Source: Chlorokybus atmophyticus
Taxonomy: Eukaryota; Streptophyta; Chlorokybophyceae; Chlorokybales; Chlorokybaceae
Direction of reading: 5' to 3'
Assembly (NCBI GenBank): GCA_009103225.1
Contig: RHPI01000777.1
Location: 61,239 to 125,238 of the forward strand
DNA: 64,000 bases
Shown: one piece after another, positions 15,146-25,525 of the stretch
Numbering within the stretch: the stretch's first letter is position 1
Layout: each line of letters opens with the position of its first letter
The notes under the pieces: model-generated
Seen by the model: the letters and a program-made list of their open reading frames with translations, nothing else
Databases searched by the model: none
Told to the model about the DNA's origin: nothing
Translations under genes and position numbers: made by a program

Positions 15146-15504
15146 NCCGAGCCCACGAGCCCGCTGCACTGGCATAGGTCATGACCAGGTGCCAGGGTAG
15201 GTGAGGTGGCTGTGGTTTCACTGTGGTGGTGTGTGGTTTGATGCACTTACATCCGTTTTATATCACAACGAGAGGCACGCACAACCCTGACTATGGTAAT
15301 ATAGCTCACGATATGTTAGTGGTACTGCCTTTTGCTGGAACTGTCGCAGTTTGGCTAGTGAGCGCATGCACAACAATACCAGGAATACAATACAATGCTT
15401 GGTGAGTGCGGGACACTTGGATATCAAAAGCCTATGTTCCATCCCTTGTTATGATACACCCGCATTTCTTCTACCACCACCACTACTTCTTGTGTACGCT
15501 AGCT

Positions 15505-17184
15505 TCAGTCTACGCCCTCGTTTTGACTCAGGAGGTCATAAGTGTCCAACACAGTGATTGTCCGGACATCCGCAAGCACTACATGTCGACCATGAATTGT
15601 GAAGCCAATGTTTGGATTCGTATCGAAGCCGTAGTCAGAGCAGCTCTGACTTTGGCGGCGGCGGCGGCCGTGGCAGCTTGGAGGGACAAGGCTCCGGTCA
15701 AGCAACTGGTAAGCGCCGTCGACCATGCATAGCCAACGTTCCTTGAAGGTAGCTGTATTCAGCAGCAACCAAGTGTAGTCGTGACAACCTGCGTCCGTTA
15801 CTTGACCCATAAACCAGTCGCAGGTGGTGGCGCCAGCAACGAAACGCATGTACCCCTCTGGTGCATCAAGATATGTCTCACTACCGGTCTTGCTATAGCA
15901 CACCAACGAATCTCTGAACATCAACACGACACATGAAGGCATGTCCGCCCTCTCAACCACGTTATCAAGTCCATTCTCGCGCAATGCTCTGCTCGTCGCT
16001 GCATGAAGGTCGCGTGGCAATGTCGTTATGTCACCGCTGATGGTGGCCACCGACAATAGCTCCGGCTGCCAGTGGTCATGACGGAACACTGTCGCATGAA
16101 GCAACAGCTTTGTCTCCAACCCACCATCTGACGTTGTCACAAACCCGCAGTTGAAGTCAAAGCCTTTCATTGCATGAGTCCCTAATGTTGAAAAGTCGGG
16201 CACTGACTGAACACGTGCACTCACGGTGCGCGGACGGCATCGTGAGTCCCGATCAACCACGCCGTCTTCACTCAGCACGACCACACGACTGCTGTCAAAG
16301 TAGACAGGCATAGCCGTCCGACGGTTGTCCTCATCGCGATGACAATCGGGTACAATGCCGCACATGATGCAAGTGCGCTGATTGATATCCCAATGCCAGA
16401 AGTGCCCGGAGTTCAAGTACACTGTGAGGAGGTGATTGTCCCATACCATTGCCGTACGACAAACACCCCGAGGAGGCGTCTCAAGGAGGCGAAAGCTCTC
16501 GCACTGATCAGCGATAGGGTCCCAGAAATGCAGCAAATACATGCACACCATGTCACCCCTCAGAATACAATAGAGAGTGGCTACGACTGTGTCGCAAAGC
16601 ACTACTTTCGCTGCTTTGTGCAGGTCGGACGGTCGCGGTAATTCGTTTGATAGGAAACAACGTGGGTGCAGGTCATGTTGGCGCTGCGCCACACGCCCGG
16701 ATGACGGCCAACTCGCCACGCGCCTCTGTAGATCAATGAAGCGCCTGTGCCAGCTGCGTCCATCAGCATTGCTGTTGCAATGCGAGCGTGCCATGCCGCA
16801 GCCCCTTGAAAACTTTAGCTGATGCCACACTTTCCATAAAGAGTCGTCATGCGCGGCAGTCTTCCAATTGCTGTGAGTTTCAAACAGTGTCAGCAGTTGA
16901 GTGCGGCTACAGCACACACGCATGCACACGCACACACATGCAGATGCGCGCACGCGCGCGCGCGAACCATGTCAGCAGTGTACACAACAATCTTTTGCGT
17001 ACCGGCATACCGCAGCCGCCTTTGCAGCCTCTTGCGCTCCCACTTGTCTAAAGATGTGATGCAAGCAGTCCACTGGCAATGTGGTCCAGTCAGGTGTTTG
17101 GTCATCGTTGCATGCAACCTGTGCATCGGACAAAAAGCTCAAGGGCAGCTGTTGGCAACTGCAATGCCAAAACCCACCTAGCAT
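15505..17184 (-). CDS. F-box domain protein, 2 exons
   Basis: Probable substrate-recognition subunit of an SCF ubiquitin ligase. The start is the ATG at 17184-17182. Exon 1 is 17184-17003 and exon 2 is 16870-15505 (minus strand), joined across a 132-nt GT-AG intron to give 515 residues. The splice restores a textbook F-box at about residues 33-75: LPVDCLHHIFRQV, then AAAVCRNWKTAAHDDSLW, whose VCRxW core is created exactly at the junction. The rest has several Trp- and His-rich segments (such as WDNHLLTVY and FWHWDINQR) suggesting a beta-propeller or F-box-associated domain, but I could not assign it. A partial copy of the C-terminus lies downstream at 13904-14229, indicating tandem duplication in this family. 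No target can be predicted. Confidence 0.85.
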
Positions 17185-19356
17185 GTTGGGTGACCCTACT
17201 AATAGTCCTTGACAAGCAGCCTTACAAGTAATGCATGTGCGTCATAGAGCTCCAGCCAGCAAAGTGTGCATGTGCTGTGCAACAAACTTGCTGAAAGTGG
17301 AAGCTGTGTCATAAGAGCTGCATTGGTGCAGCATTTGCTATACTACATGGACTGCATGGTTTCCAACTCAGCACAAGGTGTCCATTGCATAAGGACAGCA
17401 ACACCTGTTCTGACACTATCGAGCTACACAAGTCTCTGCATCTGGTACAAATTTACAGGGGTCACATGCATGCAACACGCTATAGCTGTAGCCAGCAATA
17501 ACGTGATCACAGCTTGTTGTCAACCATGCTGGTTTTGAGGGTTTCTGGAGCAAGCATTTCAGAGAATGCAACACAGCAGCTCGTGTATGAACTGCAAGCT
17601 TCACAATCTCAACGATTGGTTGGGGCCAGCTGGGAGCTCACACACGCGTTTTGCACTGAAGAACATGCAGCATAAAGCTAGGTGCTGCAGAAAACGAATG
17701 CCGGCAGCAGCTACGTGGATGGTCCAAGTGAACCGGTTGTGTGACTGTCGTGTGTTAACAGCTGGCTTCGGTACAGTCCTTTCTGTCTGCCACCCCGACT
17801 TGACACAACAGCTGGCCAGAGGGGGGAACGCTATGGTTCCTCTTCGGGTCCCACCACAAGAAGTCGATTAAGAACACCATTGACCCTACCAGCTACGGCA
17901 CTGTGTACAAGGTTGTACAGGTGCGCGCCACAGGCACTCTATCTCTTTGGGCTCCATTTTTAATATTTGAAATGACCATGTGCTAAATTGCTTTCCATGT
18001 CATCTCCCGTACGTTGAAGGCCTCGGCAAACCTCGCCCGGGGGTTTAATGACCCGAGCAATGCACCGNAACATGCAGCATTGTGAGTGTGGCCATACCTT
18101 GTTGGGCAGCTGGTTATGCTCAAGCTTCACCGCCGCCGCCATCCGTTCTCCCGAGGCGGCCAGGCTACCGTAGGCACGCCGCCTAAGCGAGCTAAGCCCT
18201 AAGAAACGCTTCGACTGCCCACTCTTCCAGCAGCAGCAGGCTGCGCTGTGCAGCTACGCCTCCTGCTACACAGCAACAACAGGCAGAGCTCTTCTCTCTC
18301 AACAGCCATGAGCTGTGGTCGCCAATGCCATCCCGCCCGCCACCAGCAAACACGCCACGACGAAACTCGCAAATGAGGAATGAGTCAGTTCATCACACGG
18401 GTGTTGCCAACAAAGGCTGCTCACTGGAATGGGCGAGGCGCTCTCTCGTCCCAAACAACCGATGCCCGGCTGTGGTCTTGGTGTCCGCTGCCGCCGTGGC
18501 GCAGCACGCGCACACAAGCCCCAGCGACTCACTGACGAACAACCCCAGGCAGGGGTTGGTGCATGCCCGTGCTCATGGGCTCACTGGGATAACGCTCTTA
18601 CGCTCTTTCATCCGTTCCCTGTGCGGTAGCTCCCTGTGTGCGTACTTGTCTCATAAGCCGTACGCATACTATGCTGCTGCTGCTACTAGCCTAGCCTTCT
18701 AGTGCACGCCCCTGCAACGGAGGGCAGGGCATGCATGCAGTGTGAAGTGGTGCATGGTGATGATGACGGCTGCTGCAACAGCTCAACTTCTGGAGTCTTG
18801 GTCGGCCAAGTCAACGCTGGTAAGCAAAGGAGGTATGAGAAATGCAATTACACTTGTCACACACGCATGCACACAAACACAAACACGCACACATACAGAC
18901 TCACACAGAAGCACCCGCGCACACACACGCATGTGCACCCACAGCACAGTACTTGATACCAGACCAAACAGCCACCTCCATTTGCGCAAAGCCATTTCTT
19001 GCCTCACAGTGTGTAATGCAACAAATCACTACCACGCAGAGACACTGACTCTTTTGCATTGCCTGTGGTCTTCCCAAAGCAGCAGCGGCGACAACAAACG
19101 CTTGCAAGGACATACCACACAGCGGCCCCCAAGCACCTCGTCCGCGACCGTGACCACAAGGAGCACACCGGCACCCACATTCATAACCACGACACATTGA
19201 GCATGAGCACCAAGGCGAAAACGGCCAGAGCAAGGTTGCACAAAGCTCATGTACTTAGACTGGTGTATTAGGGTTGTGACAACCAAGCTAGTACCAACTC
19301 TCCAGCACTTCGCTGATTGGTACTTGTCCTCTATCAAACGCTGACTACCCACTCCC
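17185..19356. other. Mostly non-coding stretch with the duplicated 239-bp block
   Basis: No recognisable gene. Contains the 239-bp copy (17829-18067), an N at 18068, CAG/GCC-rich sequence at about 18115-18260, and CA-rich tracts (18860-18950). ORFs at 18325-18702 and 18742-19200 have no domain I recognise and are biased towards the repeat composition. Confidence 0.4.
17829..18067. repeat. Exact 239-bp copy of 6918-7156, ending at N
   Basis: Identical base for base with 6918-7156 by eye. The match stops at the N at 18068, after which the sequence is unrelated to 7157 onward. Confidence 0.9.
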
Positions 19357-19502
19357 ATGTTGACTCCCCGCTCCCACTCCCCCCCTCTTGATCGCGGTGC
19401 GGGGTCGTTCCTGTGGCTCTTCCTGGACGCATACGCGGCGGGGGCTCGCGGGGGACATGGTCGTCGCCGCCGCGCTGGTGGATCTGGGGCTGCCGGTTGA
19501 AA

Positions 19503-19596
<94 letters not shown>

Positions 19597-20609
19597 GGGG
19601 CGATGGTGCGTGCGTGTTCGGTGCGCGCGTGCGTTCGTTAATTCGTGCGTGCTTGTGCGTGTGTGTGTCGCAAGTGTTGATGCATGTGTTTGCAATGGCA
19701 GGTATTAAACGAGGGGCTGTGCAAGCTGGGGGACTGGAAGGTTGAGTGCGAGTTTCAAGGCGTTACACGCTCGGCCATGTATGCATCAAGGCAGTTGTAA
19801 GTAACATGACACATGTATGCACTTGCACGTGCCGGCACGCATGCGTGAAAGCAGCTAACAAGAACGGCCTCAGACACACGTGCGTGCGGAAACACACACA
19901 ATGGCACATGCGCAGACACATGCAGGGGGGAGGAGGAACACGCCTGCATGCGCCCGCACGCACACACGTAGGGCATCCGTAGGCACACATGCACACATCT
20001 GCAAACAATCACACCCGCACACGCGTGCATACTTGCACACACGTGCACATGCGAACATGCACAGATGTCCATTCCTTATGTGCAGGTTCGTTGTGAGCGG
20101 AGACGGAAGCACAGCCGGCACGCGATTATGCGCAGAGATCAGGCGGTTGATATCCGCAGCAGCTGTTAAGGATTTCGGTCTGACGGAGGGGCGGCCAGGG
20201 CTGGCATTGGATGCGTTTCGACGGCGTGCGGTGGCCGAAACCAGCGTGCACGGGGTCGGAAAAATGGACGATGTGCACTTTTACGAAGTAAGTGAAGGGT
20301 GTCAGGGTGAATGACACGCGCGCGCACGAACACACATGCGCTCAGTTACACCTGCGCCTCAACATGATATGGTGCAGTGTTGTCAAGTGCGCTGTTTCTC
20401 AGCAGTGGTTCACGCGACACAATTGCAGCAGTTGATGTGGCAGCATTGTATGAATTCAGCCATAGACGGCATTGTGGACGTGGTGGCGGCACCCATTGCG
20501 CTGGACTACCTCGGGGCGGGAAAAGTGGCGGTGGTGCTCCCCGTCGGCCGCGGCATCCTCTGCGGCACCGCACATGGCCCGTTCACACAACCCCTCGCAT
20601 GCCGCAGTG
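19357..20609 (+). pseudogene. LarC-like (DUF111) nickel-pincer cofactor protein, N-terminal half only
   Basis: In bacteria LarC inserts nickel into the pincer cofactor of lactate racemase. Four candidate exons carry its hallmarks in order: 19357 to about 19496 (ATG, then GLAGDMVVAAALVDLGLP, matching the family GxSGDM start), 19702-19796 (VLNEGLCKLGDWKVECEFQG), 20086-20287 (ending VHGVGKMDDVHFYE, matching VHxxxxEEVHFHE) and about 20444-20609 (AIDGIVDVVAAPIALDYLG and TAHGP). The family's C-terminal half is not found before 21100. In exon 1 the ATG frame and the GLAGDM frame differ by one base at a ggggg run near 19440, so either an indel or an unseen splice is present. Intron 1 contains a 93-nt poly-G. 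Typed as pseudogene because it is incomplete; it could be an intact gene damaged by assembly. Confidence 0.7.
19503..19595. repeat. Poly-G tract (93 nt) in intron 1 of the LarC-like gene
   Basis: Pure G run directly after the putative exon 1. It is the mirror of the poly-C tract at 14254-14333 and may likewise be a gap-edge artefact, or a G-quadruplex-prone tract if real. Confidence 0.85.
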
Positions 20610-22690
20610 AGTGTGCTGTCACAAGTTGGCACCCACGCATGACACAATAAAACAAGGACACATAGATACACACACACATGTGGACGCACATGCACACGCA
20701 CAAGCACGCGCACGCTCATGCGGACACGTACATGCACAAGCACGCATATAGATCACACAAAGACGCGTTCACACGCATGCGCGCATATACGCCCCCCCAC
20801 CCACCCACCCACCCCACCACCACCACACACACACACACACACACCAACACCATTGTCTCTCCTCACCCCTCCCAACCCGCCTCAGATCACTGTGTGCTGC
20901 GGGCGCGTGTCTGGTGACTGCAGCGGTGTCTATGTTGGGCTTGTGCACGCGCTGGCCGAGCATGCGGCTGCTTGGCTGCTTGTACGGGGGAGCATGCGGT
21001 ATACCTGTTAAAGGAGGGCGAACTGGCGAACAGGCCGATTGCAGCGTGAGCGGCTGCTGCTAATAAAGGAGGAGGGACAACATTATCAAGCAATACAATG
21101 TGAATTGAGAAGAGATAGCCTATAAGGTTTACAAAAGCTGCACAGCGTGCATGTGCTTGTGTTGGTGGATACCGTCAATACGTGGGACACGCTGCGTGCG
21201 TGTGTTGGTGTGCAAGTCTGTATACCCTTGATCAATGTGGTGTTGCTGCAGCATTTGAGAGTGCATGGGTCATCCTTAAGCTTCTGTGTTGGTGATGTGT
21301 GTGCGTGAGCCTATGGCGGTACCAGTCGTACTTACGTGCATGTGCATGCGTCTGCGGGTGTTTGCTGAAGGGGACTTGCCGGGTCGCTGGACGGGATGAA
21401 GCTTGTGGTGGCGCAAGGCGATGACATCATGTTGTGTACACATTCGGCTGAGTGTGTGGCTTAATCTCCACAACTTCTCTGAAACGCACAAATGCCTCCA
21501 ATAGCTCTCTATCGCTGACGCATGCGCACGTGCACCCAAGCTCGAATCGTCAAGAGGAGTATCAGCACTGCATCTACTCGCACGAACGTCTCACATACTG
21601 TTGGTTTGTCTGTTTTGAGTGCGTCTGCGCGGAGTGTAGCTGATCAGGTAGCGGTGCGCAATCTGGCCTGAGCGCACAAAAAACTCCGCATGCCTCCCTC
21701 AAGGCCCCGCTTGCAGCTGGACCTTGGAGGAGCCTAGCCTAGCCTGAGCAGAACGCTAGAGCTTAGTGTGTGAAGTGTGTGGTGTATAGGGAGCGCCGTA
21801 TGCTATGCCAAGCCCTTATGCATACTGTCACATGTATGGTACCTAGTGTGTCAAATAGGAGCCTCGTATTCAGTAGCGCTGTGCGGTTATCTGAATGACG
21901 CTGATGATACCGGGTGGTGCTGACGCCCACACAAGCACATAGAACAGGCTGAGGACCTCCAGTTGTTGGTCTTCTTGCGGATGCGCGCGGATGCGCATGT
22001 GCATGTATGGAAGGCGTGCACGGAAGGTGTATGTGCATGTGCGTGACTGCGCGCGCTCTTGCATGTGTGTGCGAATGAAGGCAGTGCACTGCATCCTCAG
22101 GCCCTGTTAGAACAGATCTACGCTTTGCTCACATTCTGCACACTATTGTGCTTGCATAGGTATTGTGGCTTTACCTATGCACACCTGCATGTAGGCCTAA
22201 CCGTTAGGGTTCAGGGTGGGATAATGGTAGATAGTAGCGCAAACCAGTACATGCACGCACATGGACTCCATGTCGGATATGATGCATATCATCCTACACA
22301 CACCTTTGCGCGCACACGCAATGACACACATGCACATGCTCGCACTACCATAACCACAACCACAACCACAACCACAACCACAACCACAACAGCAACACCA
22401 TTAACGCAACAAGAACAACGTGTCGGACAGTGTCTACACCACCAGCACTCACTGAGTGGCACGTCAGTGCTGCACTATCAAAGGCTACAGTAAAGGACAA
22501 AGGCTCCTAGTGCTGTTGCGACCTGCCAAGTAAGAGGCAAGACTAGTCCTGGCTCGTAGAATGGTAGACGCCAGCAACTGGTTACGCCCGACACCTGGCG
22601 CACACGGGCGAACCTGCGAAACAAGCCTGTGAGACTGTTGACGGTCACCACAATTTTGCTGCACAATTGTATGACACTGATGACTGGCAG
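20610..22690. other. Non-coding, CA/CACACG-rich stretch
   Basis: (CA)n and CACGCA-type tracts at 20660-20850 and short (ACC)n and (CAC) runs. Positions 20886-21011 give a short open frame (CSGVYVGLVHALAEHA) whose core resembles 14345-14400. (accaca)n lies at 22350-22390. I see no identifiable gene. Confidence 0.4.
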
Positions 22691-22693
22691 TCA

Positions 22694-23775
22694 TCACGCT
22701 GCAACAACTTGTTGAACGTACCTTGTCCTGGTGTCCTCAAAATCGTTGAGGAAAAAGGACCGCAGCTCGCTCGCGAACGTTGCAACCTTGGCCGACAAAA
22801 AAATCCAGCGACACATGGCAGGAACATCGACATCCTGATGTCGTAGCGAAACTGAAAGTGACGGCGCCACTTTCAACAGAAGCCAGGTGCCAAACCACAT
22901 TGTGAGCAGCTCCAAGGCCTTCGAGACGATTACCACGCTCTTGGAGATCGCTTTACCTAGCCCTTTACACGTTCAACATGGTCATAAAATAGTGGTTGCC
23001 CAGCACTGCTGACTGAGTCAGCGCATTGCGCCATGCAGTGTGCCATGCAATGCAGCTGCGCTAGTACTGGCTATTGCTGCTGCTCGATGCTACCTGGGCG
23101 AATGTGCACGATGACCGTATCATTGTCGTCCGGGTCCGTTGCCGCCTGGAGCAGCTCCTCCGGATACGCGCTCAAGCCCTTCGGCCCCTGCAATTGGGTC
23201 AGAAGCTCTTGGTGGTTCGACCATACTGTAACAACCGTTGCACTCCAAGGCAGAGCATCGCCGGCGGCGCCGCCGCGCAGCGCACTGCGCGCTACGCTCC
23301 TCGCCTCCTCCGGGGTGAGCCTGCGAGTGCTGCTTAGGCCCATGCAGACATAGGGTGGTGCGTCTGACGTGACCACAGGCGCCGGAGCCAAGCGATGGGT
23401 GGCGGAAATATGACGACAGTCAACTGCCGAGGTAGCGGAGGACTGGGGGCGGGGTGCACTGCGACCGTCCCAGACCCTGAGCCCTGAGGGTGGTCGCTGG
23501 CTACCTGCGCAGTAAATGCAGGTGCGCATTATCACACAGTCATACACTACAAACCTTTGATAATGCCACGCTGTGCAAGACACTTTAAGCAGACGGACTT
23601 CCGACTTGATCAATACAATGCTTTCAACTGCGAGACCTGCTGCTCTGCTGCTTGCTTCTGGCGCTGCTGCTTTGAGGTGCGACGGCGAACCAGCTCTAGC
23701 TCGGCTGGGTTCGGCTCCCGCATCTACACGACATACCACACAACAGATTGCATGAGTTGTCGTAATTGTTAACAC
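22694..23775 (-). CDS. Unidentified minus-strand coding segments
   Basis: Three minus-strand stretches have protein-like composition. About 23575-23730 encodes an Ala/Ser-rich segment ending in LAVESIVLIKSEVRLLK, a likely short helix. 23094-23504 is bounded by a tgcgcag acceptor and a ccag/gtagca donor and encodes about 137 residues, including RRLTPEEARSVARSALRGG and a stretch of mixed charge. 22694-22936 contains LELLTMWFGTWLLLK and ATFASELRSFFLNDFEDTR, which faintly recalls dynein heavy-chain tail sequence. I could not join them in frame with confidence nor recognise a family. They may be parts of one gene or of two. Confidence 0.3.
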
Positions 23776-23867
23776 ATACTATGCGTACGATGCATACTCG
23801 CCCCTTGTAGGTTAGCGAACAAACAATGGCGTTGTCAGCATCATCGCAGATTGACATCCTCCAATGC

Positions 23868-24228
23868 ATGATGCTCGTGCTGCGGCGGACGGAAGCAGCA
23901 CACCAAGTGATGCAGCAGCGGCAGCCAGCCAGCAAACAGCAAGCATTGGCAAGCACCTCTGTTGCTGCGTCATTATCACCACCATACATCATCATCATCA
24001 CGATGGTGCGCGTGTTTCCGCTCGTGCGACATACGATGCATGATCATGCTGCGGCAGGCGGACGGGCATAGCACACCAAGCGAGGCAGCAGCAGTAGCAA
24101 GCGAGCAAGCCAGCCAGCAAGCGATCACCTCTGCTGCTGCTGCTGGCGGACGGGCATAGCACACAACACACCAAGCGAGGCAGCAGCAGTAGCAAGCAAG
24201 TCAGCAAGCAATCACCTCTGCTGCTGCG
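23868..24228. repeat. Three-copy imperfect minisatellite (~90 bp unit)
   Basis: Units at about 23868-23969, 24034-24145 and 24146-24228 share gcggacgg, agcacaccaag, gcagcagcagtagcaagc and acctctgctgctgc blocks. The first two are separated by a CATCAT-rich insertion. The repeat is (CAG)/(CTG)-rich, so ORFs through it should be distrusted. Confidence 0.6.
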
Positions 24229-24955
24229 GAGTCGTCGTCGCCGCTGCTGGTGCTGCGGGCGGCGGAGGCGGAGGCGGCAGCAGCGGCGGCGCTGGCGCTG
24301 CCGGTGCTCGCCATCATGGTCTAGGCTGAGGCTGAGGCTGAGGCTGGGGCCACCCAAACACCCACACCGCCCGCTGCCCCCACCGCCAGCGGCGCCAAAC
24401 GTGCGGAACGGCAAGCGCGAGCACTGGGGCGCGAACGAGCAGGGGGCTGCCCGCATGCATGCATGCATGCACCTGACCAGTCGGATGGCTGAGATATGAC
24501 CTCATATCGGCGCCAGATCGGAAGGCGCTCGGTCCGTCGATGCCAATTGCCCCGCCCGGCTTCACGTCATGACTCACGACGGGCGAAGTGTGCCTAGAAA
24601 GCTCTTAATATAGAAACGCAACAAATCATGCAAGCTACTTGACTTTAGGCTTGTTACTATGCAGTTCGTCCTTCCGTTGCTATGAGCAAAGACCAACTGC
24701 AGTCAGCACACGGATTCGCCCTCCATAAATACGCCGACGACATGTTGTGCAATATTATTTTATAATTCCAATTAAAAACCCCGATAATGCTTTTGGCATT
24801 GCAAATATTCATAAATATTGGTCACTCATTGCGCGGTTGTTCAATATGGATTGTGTGTGATTGTAGATTTCAATGAAGTGAGTCAGTTGTGGGTCCGGTC
24901 CGCTGTATCAGTAACCAATGTCATGCTGGATACTATATCCAAAAATCTCTGACAA
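24229..24955. other. GC-rich then AT-rich intergenic region
   Basis: 24229-24600 is very GC-rich with (GGCTGA)n at 24322-24345 and (GCAT)n at 24452-24470. From 24600 it turns AT-rich and is probably the 3' flank of the ORF ending at 24956. Confidence 0.4.
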
Positions 24956-25525
24956 TCAAACAAGCAATAAACGATAAGCCCGTTCATTGATTTTCGACAT
25001 GCACAACCATATGACTTCAATACCAATAAATGCATACAAATCCTCACACCGTTTGGGAACGGCTATCTTGTCCGTTTTTGCATTGGCAAGCACTCGCTGC
25101 ACGATCTCGCTTGCTCGGACGTTGATGGCAGCAGGCGCCTGGTATCGTAAGGCTTCGTCCTTCGCTGCGTCTTGTAAGCTCTTTACAAACAACTCAAGTT
25201 GGTTCCATTTCTCTGATTGGAAAGCCAGCAGAAAACCTTCAATTGCTTGATGGTAATGCGGTTGTTCAATTGCCGGCTCTCGCACCAATCCTGTACATGA
25301 ATGACTCATAAGCCATTGCCAAACGCTCATAACATAAAAGCCATTGTCATCTACATTGCTCACGGAGTATGCCTTGAGACCACTCTTATATTTCACCCGT
25401 GTGCTTCTCGGCCGCACTTCGTGCTTACGCGCGACCAAATGGTCAATGGTTGTTGGCGGTGCTGTCTCTCTGTTTGCTTCGCCATGGTCACCCTCGTCGA
25501 CGTCCGTGTCCGCATGTGAGGCCAT
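24956..25525 (-). CDS. Hypothetical protein, 189 aa, single exon
   Basis: An ATG at 25525 opens a 189-residue frame with normal protein composition: an acidic start (ADTDVDEGDHGE), a basic patch (ARKHEVRPRSTRVKYKSG), two Trp/aromatic segments (NGFYVMSVWQWLMSH) and a mixed helical C-terminus (LFVKSLQDAAKDEALRY). The frame stays open upstream to 25951, but that part is Cys- and His-rich and translates CA-rich sequence, so I chose the internal ATG. No domain recognised. It could also be an exon of a larger gene; the downstream AT-rich sequence offers a plausible 3' end. Confidence 0.4.
   Translation of the reverse strand: MASHADTDVDEGDHGEANRETAPPTTIDHLVARKHEVRPRSTRVKYKSGLKAYSVSNVDDNGFYVMSVWQWLMSHSCTGLVREPAIEQPHYHQAIEGFLLAFQSEKWNQLELFVKSLQDAAKDEALRYQAPAAINVRASEIVQRVLANAKTDKIAVPKRCEDLYAFIGIEVIWLCMSKINERAYRLLLV

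Noticed and set aside
20886..21011. C-terminal exon of the LarC-like gene
   Set aside because: Splice signals exist, but the sequence does not resemble the LarC C-terminal half and recurs near 14345 outside any LarC context.
22694..22936. Dynein heavy-chain tail fragment
   Set aside because: Only a weak resemblance over about 30 residues; not enough to name it.
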